Shown in pieces: positions 29,654-38,180 of a stretch of DNA of 64,000 bases. Position 1 is the stretch's first letter; every line of letters begins with the position of its first letter. The position numbers and the translations under genes were made by a program. A model generated the notes under the pieces. The model was not told the DNA's origin. It saw nothing but the letters and a program-made list of their open reading frames with translations, and made no database searches. Origin of the DNA: Nitrospirota bacterium. GTDB taxonomy: Bacteria > Nitrospirota > Thermodesulfovibrionia > Thermodesulfovibrionales > UBA6898. The DNA is taken from NCBI GenBank assembly GCA_016235245.1, contig JACRLO010000012.1, forward strand, positions 1 to 64,000, given 5' to 3'.

Positions 29654-31537
29654 ATGAAATCCCAGGATTCAACGCTGGAACAAAATCTCAGAAGACTATT
29701 AACGGTCCTATTTTTTATTCTCATATTCCTGTCTTTTATAAAACCTGTTCAGGACCCTGATACGCCCTGGCACCTAAAAACAGGCGAATATATTTTATTG
29801 AACAAGACTATTCCGACATCAGATCCTTTTTCTTTTGCTGACGATGCACTGCCTTTTATAGGGAAATTTATCCTTACCCAGTACTGGCTGTCTCAGATTT
29901 TTTTCTTTCTGATTTATAACTATGCCGGGCCGTTCGGCCTTGCGCTTATGAGCGCAACCATACTGACATCCCTTACCGCCCTGCTGAGGCATCTCATAAA
30001 AGATAAAGGTTACTATCTATCGTTTCTGATAACAGGGGTATTCGTTTATTTTATGGGGGAGTTCCAGGGAGTCAGACCACAGCTCTTCACTTTCTTGTTT
30101 TCCGGAATTGTGATATTTCTCTTCGAAAAATATAGAGAAAAGAGGAATCTGAGCTTTTTATTCCCCCTGATTTTCCTGATGCCTTTATGGTCAAATCTTC
30201 ACGGAGGGTTTATTTACGGAGTCGTTTTGATCGTTATCTATACAATTTCTGAGGTAATTCATTTTTTTATTGGAAGCAGGCAGGCAGCTACTCTTCCTGA
30301 CGGGTTATCCAAAAAGCATATTCATCACTTACTGATAGTGATTGCCTGCGCCATCCTGTTTTCGATGGCAAATCCCAATACATACTCCGCTTTTTTCTAT
30401 GCCTTTACAACCCACTCCAAGGACCTCTTCTCAAGCATATATGAATATTGGTCACCTTTTCAGCTGCTCATGAAACTCGGCCCGACCCCAACCATCTTTG
30501 GCATCTTTCTCTTTATTGCGGTCTCTGCTGTCATGATAGTCGTTTTTATCAAACGCCGCGACATCACTCCTCTGTTTTTGCTTGTTTTTTCCCTTGTCCC
30601 TGCTCTGGTCAGCATAAGATATTCGTCGCTTTTTTATATTGTTACAATATCCATGTTCCGGCACATTCCTGTCCGATTAAAGCCGGAAATAGCCTCAAGA
30701 ATGCGGCTTGGCATGCATATTCTTCTGGTTATAGCATCAGCGTCTGTTATGATAATGTATAACCCGTTAAGGGACAAAAATATTTACAAATTTGCAAACA
30801 GCCGTATCTATGCAGTCAGTGCATCAAACTTCTTAATAAAAAACAGCATCTCAGGAAATATTTTCGCCTCATATAATAAATCCTCATTTCTGATGTTCAG
30901 GCTCTTTCCTGAATCAAGATTATATTCCGACTCCCGCTTCCTCAGCACAGAGCGGATCAGGACAAGCAGTACCATTGAACGAGAATACACTCCTGCAGCG
31001 GAATTGTTAGGAACCATCAGCGGGTTGATACCCAAAAACATCGGGACAATTAAGGTTGCAACTAAAGAAGATGCAGGCCCGTCCGGTAATGCCCTTGTTG
31101 GGAATATGAGTTGGAAAGACTCACTGAATACCATAAAGGCGGATATCATTGTCCATGAGGCAATATATATGTATTCAGGATATATCTATCCTTTTATTCT
31201 TAACTTAATTCAGGACGATTCATGGAAATTAATATATGCAGACGGGAATGTCCTGATATTTGTCAGAGACATAAAGAAATTTGAAGATATTATTATGAAA
31301 TATAATAAGCCCAAGTCATTGATTTATGATGAAATTATTGCAGAGAGCCGAATAGACACCAACACCCCGGGGTTCTACTCAACAACCGCACTGGCAAGGC
31401 TGCTTAAGGGGTCTGCAGATAGAGATACCTATGCTCTGATAGAAAAAGCCCTCGCTCAGGACCCTAAGAACATAGTCGCACAATACTGCGAAACCCTCTA
31501 TATATTAATGGATCACGCACAAAAAAACACCCGTTAA
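29654..31537 (+). CDS. Large membrane protein, GT-C glycosyltransferase-like
   Basis: The 627-residue protein has about ten transmembrane helices in its first 400 residues. Between the first two, the periplasmic loop holds QDPDTPWHLKTGEYIL and GKFILTQYWLSQIFFF, a pattern (acidic pair after the first helix) seen in GT-C lipid-linked sugar transferases. The C-terminal 220 residues are soluble and may be periplasmic, with a TPR-like end. No specific family was recognised. I prefer the ATG at 29654, which has AAGGTGG just upstream, to a start at 29609. It ends by overlapping the convergent GT2 gene by 4 bases. Confidence 0.75.
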   Translation: MKSQDSTLEQNLRRLLTVLFFILIFLSFIKPVQDPDTPWHLKTGEYILLNKTIPTSDPFSFADDALPFIGKFILTQYWLSQIFFFLIYNYAGPFGLALMSATILTSLTALLRHLIKDKGYYLSFLITGVFVYFMGEFQGVRPQLFTFLFSGIVIFLFEKYREKRNLSFLFPLIFLMPLWSNLHGGFIYGVVLIVIYTISEVIHFFIGSRQAATLPDGLSKKHIHHLLIVIACAILFSMANPNTYSAFFYAFTTHSKDLFSSIYEYWSPFQLLMKLGPTPTIFGIFLFIAVSAVMIVVFIKRRDITPLFLLVFSLVPALVSIRYSSLFYIVTISMFRHIPVRLKPEIASRMRLGMHILLVIASASVMIMYNPLRDKNIYKFANSRIYAVSASNFLIKNSISGNIFASYNKSSFLMFRLFPESRLYSDSRFLSTERIRTSSTIEREYTPAAELLGTISGLIPKNIGTIKVATKEDAGPSGNALVGNMSWKDSLNTIKADIIVHEAIYMYSGYIYPFILNLIQDDSWKLIYADGNVLIFVRDIKKFEDIIMKYNKPKSLIYDEIIAESRIDTNTPGFYSTTALARLLKGSADRDTYALIEKALAQDPKNIVAQYCETLYILMDHAQKNTR

Positions 31538-32247
31538 TAAAATATACTCAACCAGCGGTATTTCACTATTGTCCATATCATCGTCATGCCAAGGGAAAAT
31601 GCCTTGAGCTTACTGCCGGTCACTGATGATTTTCCAACCCGCGGCTTATAATTAACGGGAATCTCGATCACATTGATCCCGTTAAGAATAATGAGTAACA
31701 TCATTTCCACCCCAAAGTGAGAACTGCCAACCGTAAATTTAGCGACAATTTTATCTAAAGCCTTCTTTTTTATCAGCCTCATTGTGCAGCCGACATCAGT
31801 AAGCGTAGTTGTGTTAAAAAGAAATTCCATCATCTTTGCAACTGCCCAGTTTCCCCATCGTAAAAATAGCCCCATATTAGAGCCCTTCCATATAAGCACA
31901 CTTGTTGTCCTTGTACCTAAGACCGCATCAAAATCCTCCGAATAGGCCAACAGTTTTCTGACATCGTGCCCGCTAAACGTCCCATCAGGCTCACTGATGA
32001 TAATTATCTCCCCTGATGCTTCCTGAAAACCCCTCCTGATGGCATATCCATACCCCTGTTTTTGTTCAAAGACTTCCCTTGCGGCTGTCATTCCGACTTC
32101 CTCAGACGTGCCCGCTGCCGCATTATTATTCACAACCACTATTTCATCCACCACGCCGGAGCCGAAAAAATCCTCAATAGATTGCCGGATTGACCCTTTT
32201 TCATTGTACGTGGGCAAAATTACCGATACGGTCTTTCCATGCCACAT
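31534..32247 (-). CDS. Glycosyltransferase family 2 (DPM1-like)
   Basis: The 237-residue protein has the GT2 fold: VSVILPTYNEKGSI near the front, EIVVVNNNAAAGTSEE for the nucleotide, SEPDGTFSGHD as the DxD-like metal site, then a conserved QRW/MMEF region. It resembles dolichol-phosphate-mannose synthase-like enzymes that load a sugar on a lipid carrier, with a possible membrane contact near its C-terminus. It is 5 bases downstream of the methyltransferase. The neighbouring TMTC-like protein (33629-35425) could use such lipid-linked sugars as donors; that link is inference. Confidence 0.9.
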   Translation of the reverse strand: MWHGKTVSVILPTYNEKGSIRQSIEDFFGSGVVDEIVVVNNNAAAGTSEEVGMTAAREVFEQKQGYGYAIRRGFQEASGEIIIISEPDGTFSGHDVRKLLAYSEDFDAVLGTRTTSVLIWKGSNMGLFLRWGNWAVAKMMEFLFNTTTLTDVGCTMRLIKKKALDKIVAKFTVGSSHFGVEMMLLIILNGINVIEIPVNYKPRVGKSSVTGSKLKAFSLGMTMIWTIVKYRWLSIFY

Positions 32248-32252
32248 TGCCT

Positions 32253-32933
32253 CTATTCCTTCCTCGCAACCACGACATTATGAGCAGCCAGCAGATTAAG
32301 TCCCGGCATTGCTTCAACACACTTCTCGATCAGCCTGAAAAAACCCATTAACCATTTTGGTGCAAAATCGGGGATAAATCCTTTTTTATATATCGCCCAA
32401 CGATACCCCCCGCTCTCAAACGGTCCGGTCATCTCTGTCTGGGGAATCAGACGCTCCTCACCAGTGTCCTGGGGCACCCTCTTCATGATAATCCTCCAGT
32501 AGGGGTTCAGTGGGTTGTGGTCCCAAAGAACAATATATCCCCCCTTCTTAACCACGCGTTTCATCTCTTCAATCGTCTGCCTTACCTTCTCTTTTTCAGC
32601 CACATGATGGAGCGCAGCCACACAGACAGCCAGATCAAACACCTCGTTGTCAAAAGGCAAGTCGTAAGAGAGCCCTTTGACAGGCTGATACCCGTTGATA
32701 CCATTTCTCATGGAGAGCATATTTTCTGAGCTGTCCAGACTGACCACGTCAAAACCTCTTTTTATCAGACCCTCTGATATCCTGCCGGTGCCGGAACAGA
32801 CATCCAGTATCCTGCCGCTCCCCAGAAGGCCGGAAAGAAAGCGCATCCTTTTTCTAAAGTAGTGTTCCTCGACGTGGGCGGGGAGGACCTTATCATAACA
32901 TTCTGCAACTGAATCGAAATGGTTCATTTTCAT
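32253..32933 (-). CDS. SAM-dependent methyltransferase, class I
   Basis: The 226-residue protein has motif I ILDVCSGTGRISEGL near 43, the acidic end of strand 2 VVSLDSSENM, and motif IV FDLAVCVAALHHV near 103, as in UbiE/type-11 methyltransferases. It also carries VPQDTGEERLIPQTEM in the insertion before the last strands. The substrate is unknown, but the neighbouring genes suggest a surface sugar, lipid carrier or quinone-like molecule. Two ATGs (32933 and 32927) are possible; CAGGTGA precedes the first. Confidence 0.88.
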   Translation of the reverse strand: MKMNHFDSVAECYDKVLPAHVEEHYFRKRMRFLSGLLGSGRILDVCSGTGRISEGLIKRGFDVVSLDSSENMLSMRNGINGYQPVKGLSYDLPFDNEVFDLAVCVAALHHVAEKEKVRQTIEEMKRVVKKGGYIVLWDHNPLNPYWRIIMKRVPQDTGEERLIPQTEMTGPFESGGYRWAIYKKGFIPDFAPKWLMGFFRLIEKCVEAMPGLNLLAAHNVVVARKE

Positions 32934-32949
32934 TCACCTGACTATTTCA

Positions 32950-33125
32950 AAAGACCGGCATATTGAACAGATCAGCGAAGATTGCACCAAAAGCAGAAGA
33001 GGATTTACCTGAGCAGCACACTCCTGTCATCGCAATGACCGTGTCGTGTAATTGGGGATATGGAGGGGTATATCCCCGCGATTCTTCTGATGCGCTCCCT
33101 CTATAAAAAGTTCCTGCGTAACCAT
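32950..33125 (-). pseudogene. Decayed copy of the uvrA 5' end
   Basis: Read on the minus strand from an ATG at 33125, the sequence gives MVTQELFIEGAHQKNRGDI, clearly related to the uvrA start MSTQELIIEGARQNNLRDI at 28214, then a stop after frame loss; a second frame continues VIAMTGVCCSGKSSSAFGAIFAD, matching uvrA VIAVTGVSGSGKSSLAFDTIFAE with a ruined Walker A. About 58 codons are represented and the copy ends near the methyltransferase start. It lies 5 kb from uvrA. It is a duplication remnant or the remains of a second uvrA. Confidence 0.85.
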
Positions 33126-33133
33126 CCAATAGT

Positions 33134-33607
33134 CTAAAAGTTTCTGTTATTATTGCAATCAATCATAAAACTGTCTCCTGCAACTCTTGTCCCGTCTACT
33201 CCTGTGGCCGTTGCCCGGAAACATGGGGTTGGGTTTGTGGCCGCACCAGCAAAATTAATATTTATCTCTATTCTATAACTGAAGAGTGCTCCAGTCGCCG
33301 GCCGAAAACGGGGCAGCACTGCCTGAATAAGAGGCACATTTGCATCGCGTATCGCCGTCGTTGAACCGGCAGCACCAATACTGCTGGTGGCGGTAGAGCA
33401 GACCCCTGCAGCCAAGGGTCGGTAGCAGCCGTTTTCAGCAAAAAACTGCTCTTCCAGCAGCCGCAGGTTTTCAAGATTTGTATAGGCTTCGGTCCTCGAT
33501 GCACTTTTCTGCTGGCCAATGTAGGCCGGGATGCCAATTGCTGCCAATATGCCAATTATTGCGCAAACAATTAGGAGTTCAATCAGTGTAAGACCCTTTT
33601 TATTCAT
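33134..33607 (-). CDS. Type IV pilin-like protein (short)
   Basis: The 157-residue protein has a class III signal MNKKG-LTLIELLIVCAIIGILAAIGIPAYIGQQ: cut after the Gly, then the hydrophobic helix with Glu5. The body is 120 residues, with cysteine pairs including CYRPLAAGVC and C...C at the end (PCFRAT ... MIDC), the usual pilin disulfide loop. I chose the ATG at 33607: AAGGAG lies 6 bases before it and directly abuts the ATG at 33613. It follows the TMTC-like gene by 15 bases, suggesting the two are made together, perhaps as pilin and its glycosyltransferase. Confidence 0.9.
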   Translation of the reverse strand: MNKKGLTLIELLIVCAIIGILAAIGIPAYIGQQKSASRTEAYTNLENLRLLEEQFFAENGCYRPLAAGVCSTATSSIGAAGSTTAIRDANVPLIQAVLPRFRPATGALFSYRIEININFAGAATNPTPCFRATATGVDGTRVAGDSFMIDCNNNRNF

Positions 33608-33628
33608 GTTCATCTCCTTACTAATAAA

Positions 33629-35425
33629 TTATTCTGCTGCCATGCTCCTGAATGTATTATACGCCTCTATTGCCTTTTCATCATCGCCTTTTTCTTTATA
33701 AAGGAGCGCCAGATTGTAGTAGATATTTCTGCTTCTTTTTATTTTTTGTGCCTTCTCAAATGTTTCTATGGCCTTATCAGGCTGCCCGGCGCGTGCATAT
33801 AACAGTCCGAGATTGAAGTACGAGGCGGTAACCGTGGGGTACAATCTGACAGCATCGCCATAGAACGTGCCTGCCTTTTCGCTTTCTCCAAGTTTTTCGT
33901 ACGTTTTCCCGAGCTTGTTCAACAGGCTTAACCTCACCTTGGCAGTATAATCAATACGCAGCGATTCATGATAAAAGTTCGCTGCCAGATTATAATCCTT
34001 TTTCTGATAATAAATATCTCCGAGATGCAGAAAAACCTCTGGGTAAAGCAGACCGAGCGACATTGATTTTTCGAAAAGTTCGATTGCTTTACCAAAATCC
34101 CCTCTTTTTTTATAGACAATGCCCAGACCGGCATATCCCCTTGGATTGGAGGGCGATTTCGCGATCACATCCTTCCATACATGCTCATCAGAGGCCCATG
34201 CCACGTTTCTCTGATAGGTAAAGAACGACAGAGTCATAATCAGGAGCACAATAGCGGCTGGCTTAATTTTTTTCTGAGAGACCATCCAGTCAAACATCGC
34301 GGTAGCTGCAAGAAAAAAACCTATGGAGGGAAGATAGAGCCTGTGTTCGACAATAACCTCTTTTATCGGAATAACGGTTGATTCAATCGAAAGTGTCAGG
34401 AAGAACCAGATTATGCCAAACGATGCCAGTCTGTATTTCTTAAATAGCACCAGTGCGGATAAAAATAGCAGGATAAGAAAAGAAAAGGAGATTATCACGT
34501 CTGCGGAGAAAAATGTTCTGGAAACAGCATAGTCATAGTCGAGATGCTGCCTGATTGGAAGCACGAGAAGCCTTAGATACGTCATTATGACCCTGAACTG
34601 GGTATAGAGGTACTCTGACCTCGTAAAAGGGATCCGATCATCTTTTGTCACAGCATCAAAAATCTCGATCAGCTCAGAAGCTGACTTTGTGGGGACAAAG
34701 TTAAGTGTGCTTAGGGGAATTATCAGAATGGTCAGGAGCAGCGGCGCAAGATACAGGATTCGTTTTTTCATCCCGTCCCTGTTATCAAAAAAATACGCTT
34801 CAGAGAGTGCAAGCGCAACAGGAAGGGTGAAGGCTATCTCCTTTGTCTTCATAGCGCAGACGGTAAAAAACAGAGCTAATACATAATAATAGAGGTGTTT
34901 TTGAGCCAAAATCTTGGCCGAGTTAAGAAGCTCAAGACGTGCTTTAAGATAAAAGATGAGCGCAAGCAGATAAAACAAGGTTGCAAAAGAGGTATACCTC
35001 TGAACGATATAGCTTACTGCCTGGGTCTGGATCGGATGAGCAACAAAAATGAAGGCTGTTGAAAAAGCGATAAATTGAGATGATACCCGGGTAGCGGACA
35101 GGGCAGGCGTCAAAAATATCAGGTTTATAAAATAATAGACCAGTAATGCATTCATTACGTGTATCAGCACATTGGTAACATGGTATCCAAAAGGGATAAG
35201 CCCTGCAACTGCATAGTTCAAGGCAAAGCTCAGATTTCCAAGATACCGCGTTTCTGAAAAGCCGGCAAGAGCTTTTCCGAGACTCTTAACAGCAGGGTTA
35301 TACGTAATGGATACATGATCGTCAAAGACAAATTCACCATTGAGGCTGTTGGAATAGATCACTGTGCCAAGCAGACAGAGTCCAACAAGGGCCAAGAGAG
35401 AAAATCCCGATTTAGCGCTGTCCAT
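33629..35425 (-). CDS. TMTC-like membrane glycosyltransferase with TPR tail
   Basis: The 598-residue protein has about ten transmembrane helices in the first 400 residues, with the GT-C hallmark FDDH early (NGEFVFDDHVSITYNP, about 29-44), and a C-terminal set of four or more TPR repeats (for example AGLGIVYKKRGDFGKAIELFEKS, HLGDIYYQKKDYNLA, YNLALLYKEKGDDEKAIEAY). This layout is shared by animal TMTC protein O-mannosyltransferases and by bacterial membrane proteins beside pilins. A role in O-glycosylation of pilins is plausible because pilin genes lie on both sides. The start has AAGGA 9 bases upstream. Confidence 0.85.
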   Translation of the reverse strand: MDSAKSGFSLLALVGLCLLGTVIYSNSLNGEFVFDDHVSITYNPAVKSLGKALAGFSETRYLGNLSFALNYAVAGLIPFGYHVTNVLIHVMNALLVYYFINLIFLTPALSATRVSSQFIAFSTAFIFVAHPIQTQAVSYIVQRYTSFATLFYLLALIFYLKARLELLNSAKILAQKHLYYYVLALFFTVCAMKTKEIAFTLPVALALSEAYFFDNRDGMKKRILYLAPLLLTILIIPLSTLNFVPTKSASELIEIFDAVTKDDRIPFTRSEYLYTQFRVIMTYLRLLVLPIRQHLDYDYAVSRTFFSADVIISFSFLILLFLSALVLFKKYRLASFGIIWFFLTLSIESTVIPIKEVIVEHRLYLPSIGFFLAATAMFDWMVSQKKIKPAAIVLLIMTLSFFTYQRNVAWASDEHVWKDVIAKSPSNPRGYAGLGIVYKKRGDFGKAIELFEKSMSLGLLYPEVFLHLGDIYYQKKDYNLAANFYHESLRIDYTAKVRLSLLNKLGKTYEKLGESEKAGTFYGDAVRLYPTVTASYFNLGLLYARAGQPDKAIETFEKAQKIKRSRNIYYNLALLYKEKGDDEKAIEAYNTFRSMAAE

Positions 35426-35456
35426 AAGCGTTAATCCTTGTACTTATGTTTTGGCT

Positions 35457-35493
35457 GCAAAAAAAACCGGGAAAGCAGAGTATGCTTTCCCGG
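35457..35493 (-). terminator. Terminator after pilA
   Basis: Stem CCGGGAAAGC (35467-35476) and GCTTTCCCGG (35484-35493), loop AGAGTAT, followed on the minus strand by at least eight T. It lies 25 bases after the pilA stop, and the TMTC-like gene starts only 30 bases further on, so that gene depends on readthrough or an unseen promoter. Confidence 0.9.
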
Positions 35494-35517
35494 CGTAACC
35501 GATAACGACGCGACAAT

Positions 35518-36057
35518 TTAGTCGGAAGTTATTGACTTGAAATGTATTTCTGTGCCGCCACCATCAAGTGCGGTAAGCTGAATAGCACTTGTAGGAGATG
35601 TTTGAGTGCACTGTATGCGACCGTTTTCACCTGCGCCGCCAGGGGTGGTAACGCGGACCGTATTGGCGATCCAGAGATTATTATTGCTGTTCCAAGGCGA
35701 CTTCAGAGCTTTGGCATTCATTGCATCACGGTAGGTATTACATACACCAGCAGCACTTGAAGCCAATTGCTCGTTTCTAAGGTCTGTTCCGGGTTCTATG
35801 GCACCATTGCCATCAGTATCATTTTCTGTCAGTAATGCCTGTGCGCCACCCTTCAATGATGAATTAAGCCATCCCTGAAGCTCAGGCTCGGATGCTGATG
35901 CATTCCTGACAACAGCTCCCTTCTTGGACCTTTCCTGCATACCGAGATAGCCCGGTATTGCGATTGCCGCGAGAATACCGATGATCGCGACAACGATCAG
36001 GAGCTCGATAAGGGTAAAGCCTTTTTGATTCTTGAGATTGTTCATTCCCTGATACAT
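35518..36057 (-). CDS. pilA: Type IV pilin (PilA-like major pilin)
   Basis: The 179-residue protein has the class III signal MYQGMNNLKNQKG-FTLIELLIVVAIIGILAAIAIPGYLGMQERSKKGA, with Glu5 after the cut. The 140-residue C-terminal domain contains an Asn/Asp-rich stretch (LTENDTDGNGAIEPGTDLRNEQ, perhaps calcium-binding) and one cysteine pair (GVCNTY ... RIQCTQ). The ATG at 36057 has AAGGAGG 7 bases upstream, so the leader is longer than that from the inner ATG at 36045. A sigma-54 promoter at 36151-36166 and its own terminator make this a single-gene unit, as for major pilins. Confidence 0.93.
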   Translation of the reverse strand: MYQGMNNLKNQKGFTLIELLIVVAIIGILAAIAIPGYLGMQERSKKGAVVRNASASEPELQGWLNSSLKGGAQALLTENDTDGNGAIEPGTDLRNEQLASSAAGVCNTYRDAMNAKALKSPWNSNNNLWIANTVRVTTPGGAGENGRIQCTQTSPTSAIQLTALDGGGTEIHFKSITSD

Positions 36058-36091
36058 GATGCTTCCTCCTTCTGTTAACGATTAATAATTA

Positions 36092-36108
36092 TGTGACAAA
36101 ATGTCACA
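36092..36108. promoter_or_regulatory. Palindrome in the pilA leader
   Basis: TGTGACA-AAA-TGTCACA, a perfect 17-base inverted repeat, sits between the expected transcription start and the pilA ribosome binding site. It shares the TGTCA half-site with the two upstream inverted repeats at 36231-36255 and 36268-36284. Confidence 0.4.
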
Positions 36109-36150
36109 GCCTGAAACCTGAATCATCTGCTACCTTAACGCTATACAAGA

Positions 36151-36166
36151 TGCAACTGCCATGCCA
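36151..36166 (-). promoter_or_regulatory. Sigma-54 promoter of pilA
   Basis: On the minus strand the site reads TGGCAT-GGCAG-TTGCA, matching the RpoN consensus TGGCAC-N5-TTGCA with exact spacing. Transcription would start near 36139, giving a leader of about 80 bases. Major pilin genes are commonly driven by RpoN with the activator PilR, which is expected elsewhere in the genome. Confidence 0.85.
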
Positions 36167-36230
36167 ATTTCCTGATATATAACCTGTTGTTCTCTCAGAG
36201 AAAAAACTATATCAATGATCAGAACCAGAG

Positions 36231-36284
36231 TCAAGTGACATTTTACGTCACTTGATATCGCTGTTTTGTCATTTAATAAATGAC
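36231..36284. promoter_or_regulatory. Two inverted repeats upstream of the pilA promoter
   Basis: TCAAGTGAC-N7-GTCACTTGA (36231-36255) and GTCATTT-AAT-AAATGAC (36268-36284) are both perfect. They are 65 and 102 bases upstream of the -24 box, the range for enhancer-binding protein sites, and share GTCA/TGAC halves. PilR is the likely ligand by analogy with TGTC-type PilR sites; this is inference. Confidence 0.5.
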
Positions 36285-36372
36285 CCGCTAAATTTAATCT
36301 GAATCAGCAGGAGAATGATAGAATCAGTCATAACCCCCTATGGTATAATGCAACAAAAAACCCTTAGAATTT

Positions 36373-36804
36373 ATGATATATATCGGGCTGGATGCAGGTT
36401 CTGTAGCGAGTAAGATCATTGTCCTTGATGAGAGGGGCAATATTGTCCTCAGCATCTATCAGCGTCATAAGGGAAGGCCGCTTCCTGTTTCGCTTCAGCT
36501 CCTCAAGAAGGCTGTTGATCAATTTTCAGGTAAAAAGACCTCTCTTTCCCTTACCGGTTCTGCCGGAAGATTAATCGGGACCATACTCGGCATTCCGCCG
36601 GTCAACGAAGTGGTTGCCCATGCCTATGCAACGCGGAAACTCTATCCCCGGATCAGAACGATCATCGAACTTGGAGGTGAGGACTCAAAACTTATCTTTC
36701 TCGATGAGTATTCCTCTTCAGCAAAGGACTTTGCGATGAACTCGGTCTGTGCAGCAGGCACCGGCTCATTCCTTGACCAGCAGGCAGAACGGCTCAACCT
36801 CTGA
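36373..36804 (+). pseudogene. CoA-dehydratase activase, fragment 1 of 3
   Basis: The 143 residues are the first ASKHA ATPase module of a long 2-hydroxyacyl-CoA dehydratase activase (BadF/BadG/BcrA/BcrD family): IGLDAGSVASKIIVLDE at the front, IELGGEDSKLI, and VCAAGTGSFLDQQAERL. The frame then stops at 36802-36804. Normally a short stretch follows before IAGRCSVFAKSDMIH; that second part is found in another frame from about 36805, so about 40 bases, not a multiple of three, appear to be missing. The fragment would end before the domain is complete. Confidence 0.85.
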
Positions 36805-37246
36805 AACCGCCCAGAATTGCGGGAAGATGCAGTGTCTTTGCGAAATCTGACATGATCCATCTCCAGCAGATCGCAACCCCGGTCAAAGACATTGCAGCCG
36901 GCCTCTGTTTTGCCGTTGCCCGCAACTTCAAAGGCTCAATCGCAAAGGGCCGGACCCTTGAGCCGCCCATTTCTTTCCAGGGTGGCGTTGCAGCAAATAA
37001 AGGAATGGTAAGGGCCTTCGGAGAGATCTTCAACATTGATAACTTATTCATTCCTGAGGAATTCGCGCTGATGGGCGCCATTGGGGCCGCATGGAAAGAT
37101 ATGGACTCAGCCAGGTTTCATACCTTTGACCTGGCTTTGATAGAAGATTTCATAAATGCCGATACGCCACAGGAAAAAGGATATTCACCCCTAATTGCAG
37201 TGGGCGGGGACTTCACGAAAAGACACCTTTCTTCAGAGATTGGTGC

Positions 37247-37316
37247 TTGGGGATCAGGGATCAGTAAAATGGAAAACACTATTATTACCAAACCCCAGAC
37301 CCCAGACCCCAACTCC
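37247..37316. repeat. Heptamer hairpin element in the activase gene
   Basis: The left arm has two GGGATCA units (37250-37263). After about 28 bases the right arm has ACCCCAG twice then ACCCCAA (37292-37312). The G-rich and C-rich arms can pair in part. The element is translated in frame as a low-complexity linker (SGISKM ... KPQTPDPNSS) between two activase domains. Confidence 0.75.
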
Positions 37317-38103
37317 TCAACTAAGGCCTATCTCGGAGTTGATATCGGATCTATCAGCACAAATCTGGCAGTAATCGATGAAAAATGCAATGTAGTAGCC
37401 AAACGTTACCTCATGACAGCGGGCAGGCCTATTGAAGCGGTGAAACAGGGGCTTGAAGAGATACGCAGGGAGATCGGAAACAGAATAGCCATATCAGGGG
37501 TAGGAACCACCGGCTCTGGCAGGTACATGATTGCCGATTATATCGGTGCCGATATCATTAAAAATGAGATTACCGCCCAGGCAACGGCAGCAGCCTTTAT
37601 TGACAGGGATGTTGACACCATCTTTGAGATAGGAGGTCAGGACTCGAAATATATATCGCTGAAAAATGGGGTAATTGTCGATTTCGAGATGAATAAGGCT
37701 TGCGCTGCAGGAACAGGCTCGTTCATAGAGGAACAGGCAGAGAAGCTGAATATCTCGGTTAAGGGAGAATTTCAGGAGATCGCTTTCTGCGCAAAGAATC
37801 CCTGCAGACTCGGTGAGCGCTGCACCGTCTTTATGGAAAACTCGCTTATGGCCAACCTCCAGAAGGGTTTGCCGAAAGAAGATCTGCTTTCGGGTCTTGC
37901 GTATTCAATCGTTCAAAACTACATCAACCGTGTTGTCTGTAAGCGTCCCATTGGAGACAGGATCTTTTTTCAGGGCGGGGTCGCCTTTAATAAGGCAGTA
38001 GTTGCCGCCTTCGAAAATTATCTTGGTAAAAAGGTCATTGTGCCTGAACATCATGACGTTACCGGTGCCATCGGTATGGCACTGATCGCAAGGGAACATA
38101 TGA

Positions 38104-38180
38104 GAAGTCAGAGGCCAGAAGTCAGAAGTCAGGAACAGGACAAAATATTGTACTCATCCAGTCCCCAACCCCCAATTCCC
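38104..38180. repeat. Composite heptamer element in the activase gene
   Basis: Five 7-base units at 38104-38138 (GAAGTCA, GAGGCCA, GAAGTCA twice, GGAACAG) are followed after about 20 bases by AGTCCCC, AACCCCC, AATTCCC at 38160-38180. It is translated in frame (RSQRPEVRSQEQ ... PQPPIPET) just before the Cys-rich segment of the activase. Confidence 0.75.

Noticed and set aside
32947-33162. 71-codon frame as a real small gene
   Set aside because: Its second half matches the uvrA Walker A region with damage, and the first half is out of frame with the uvrA-like start; it is a pseudogene fragment.
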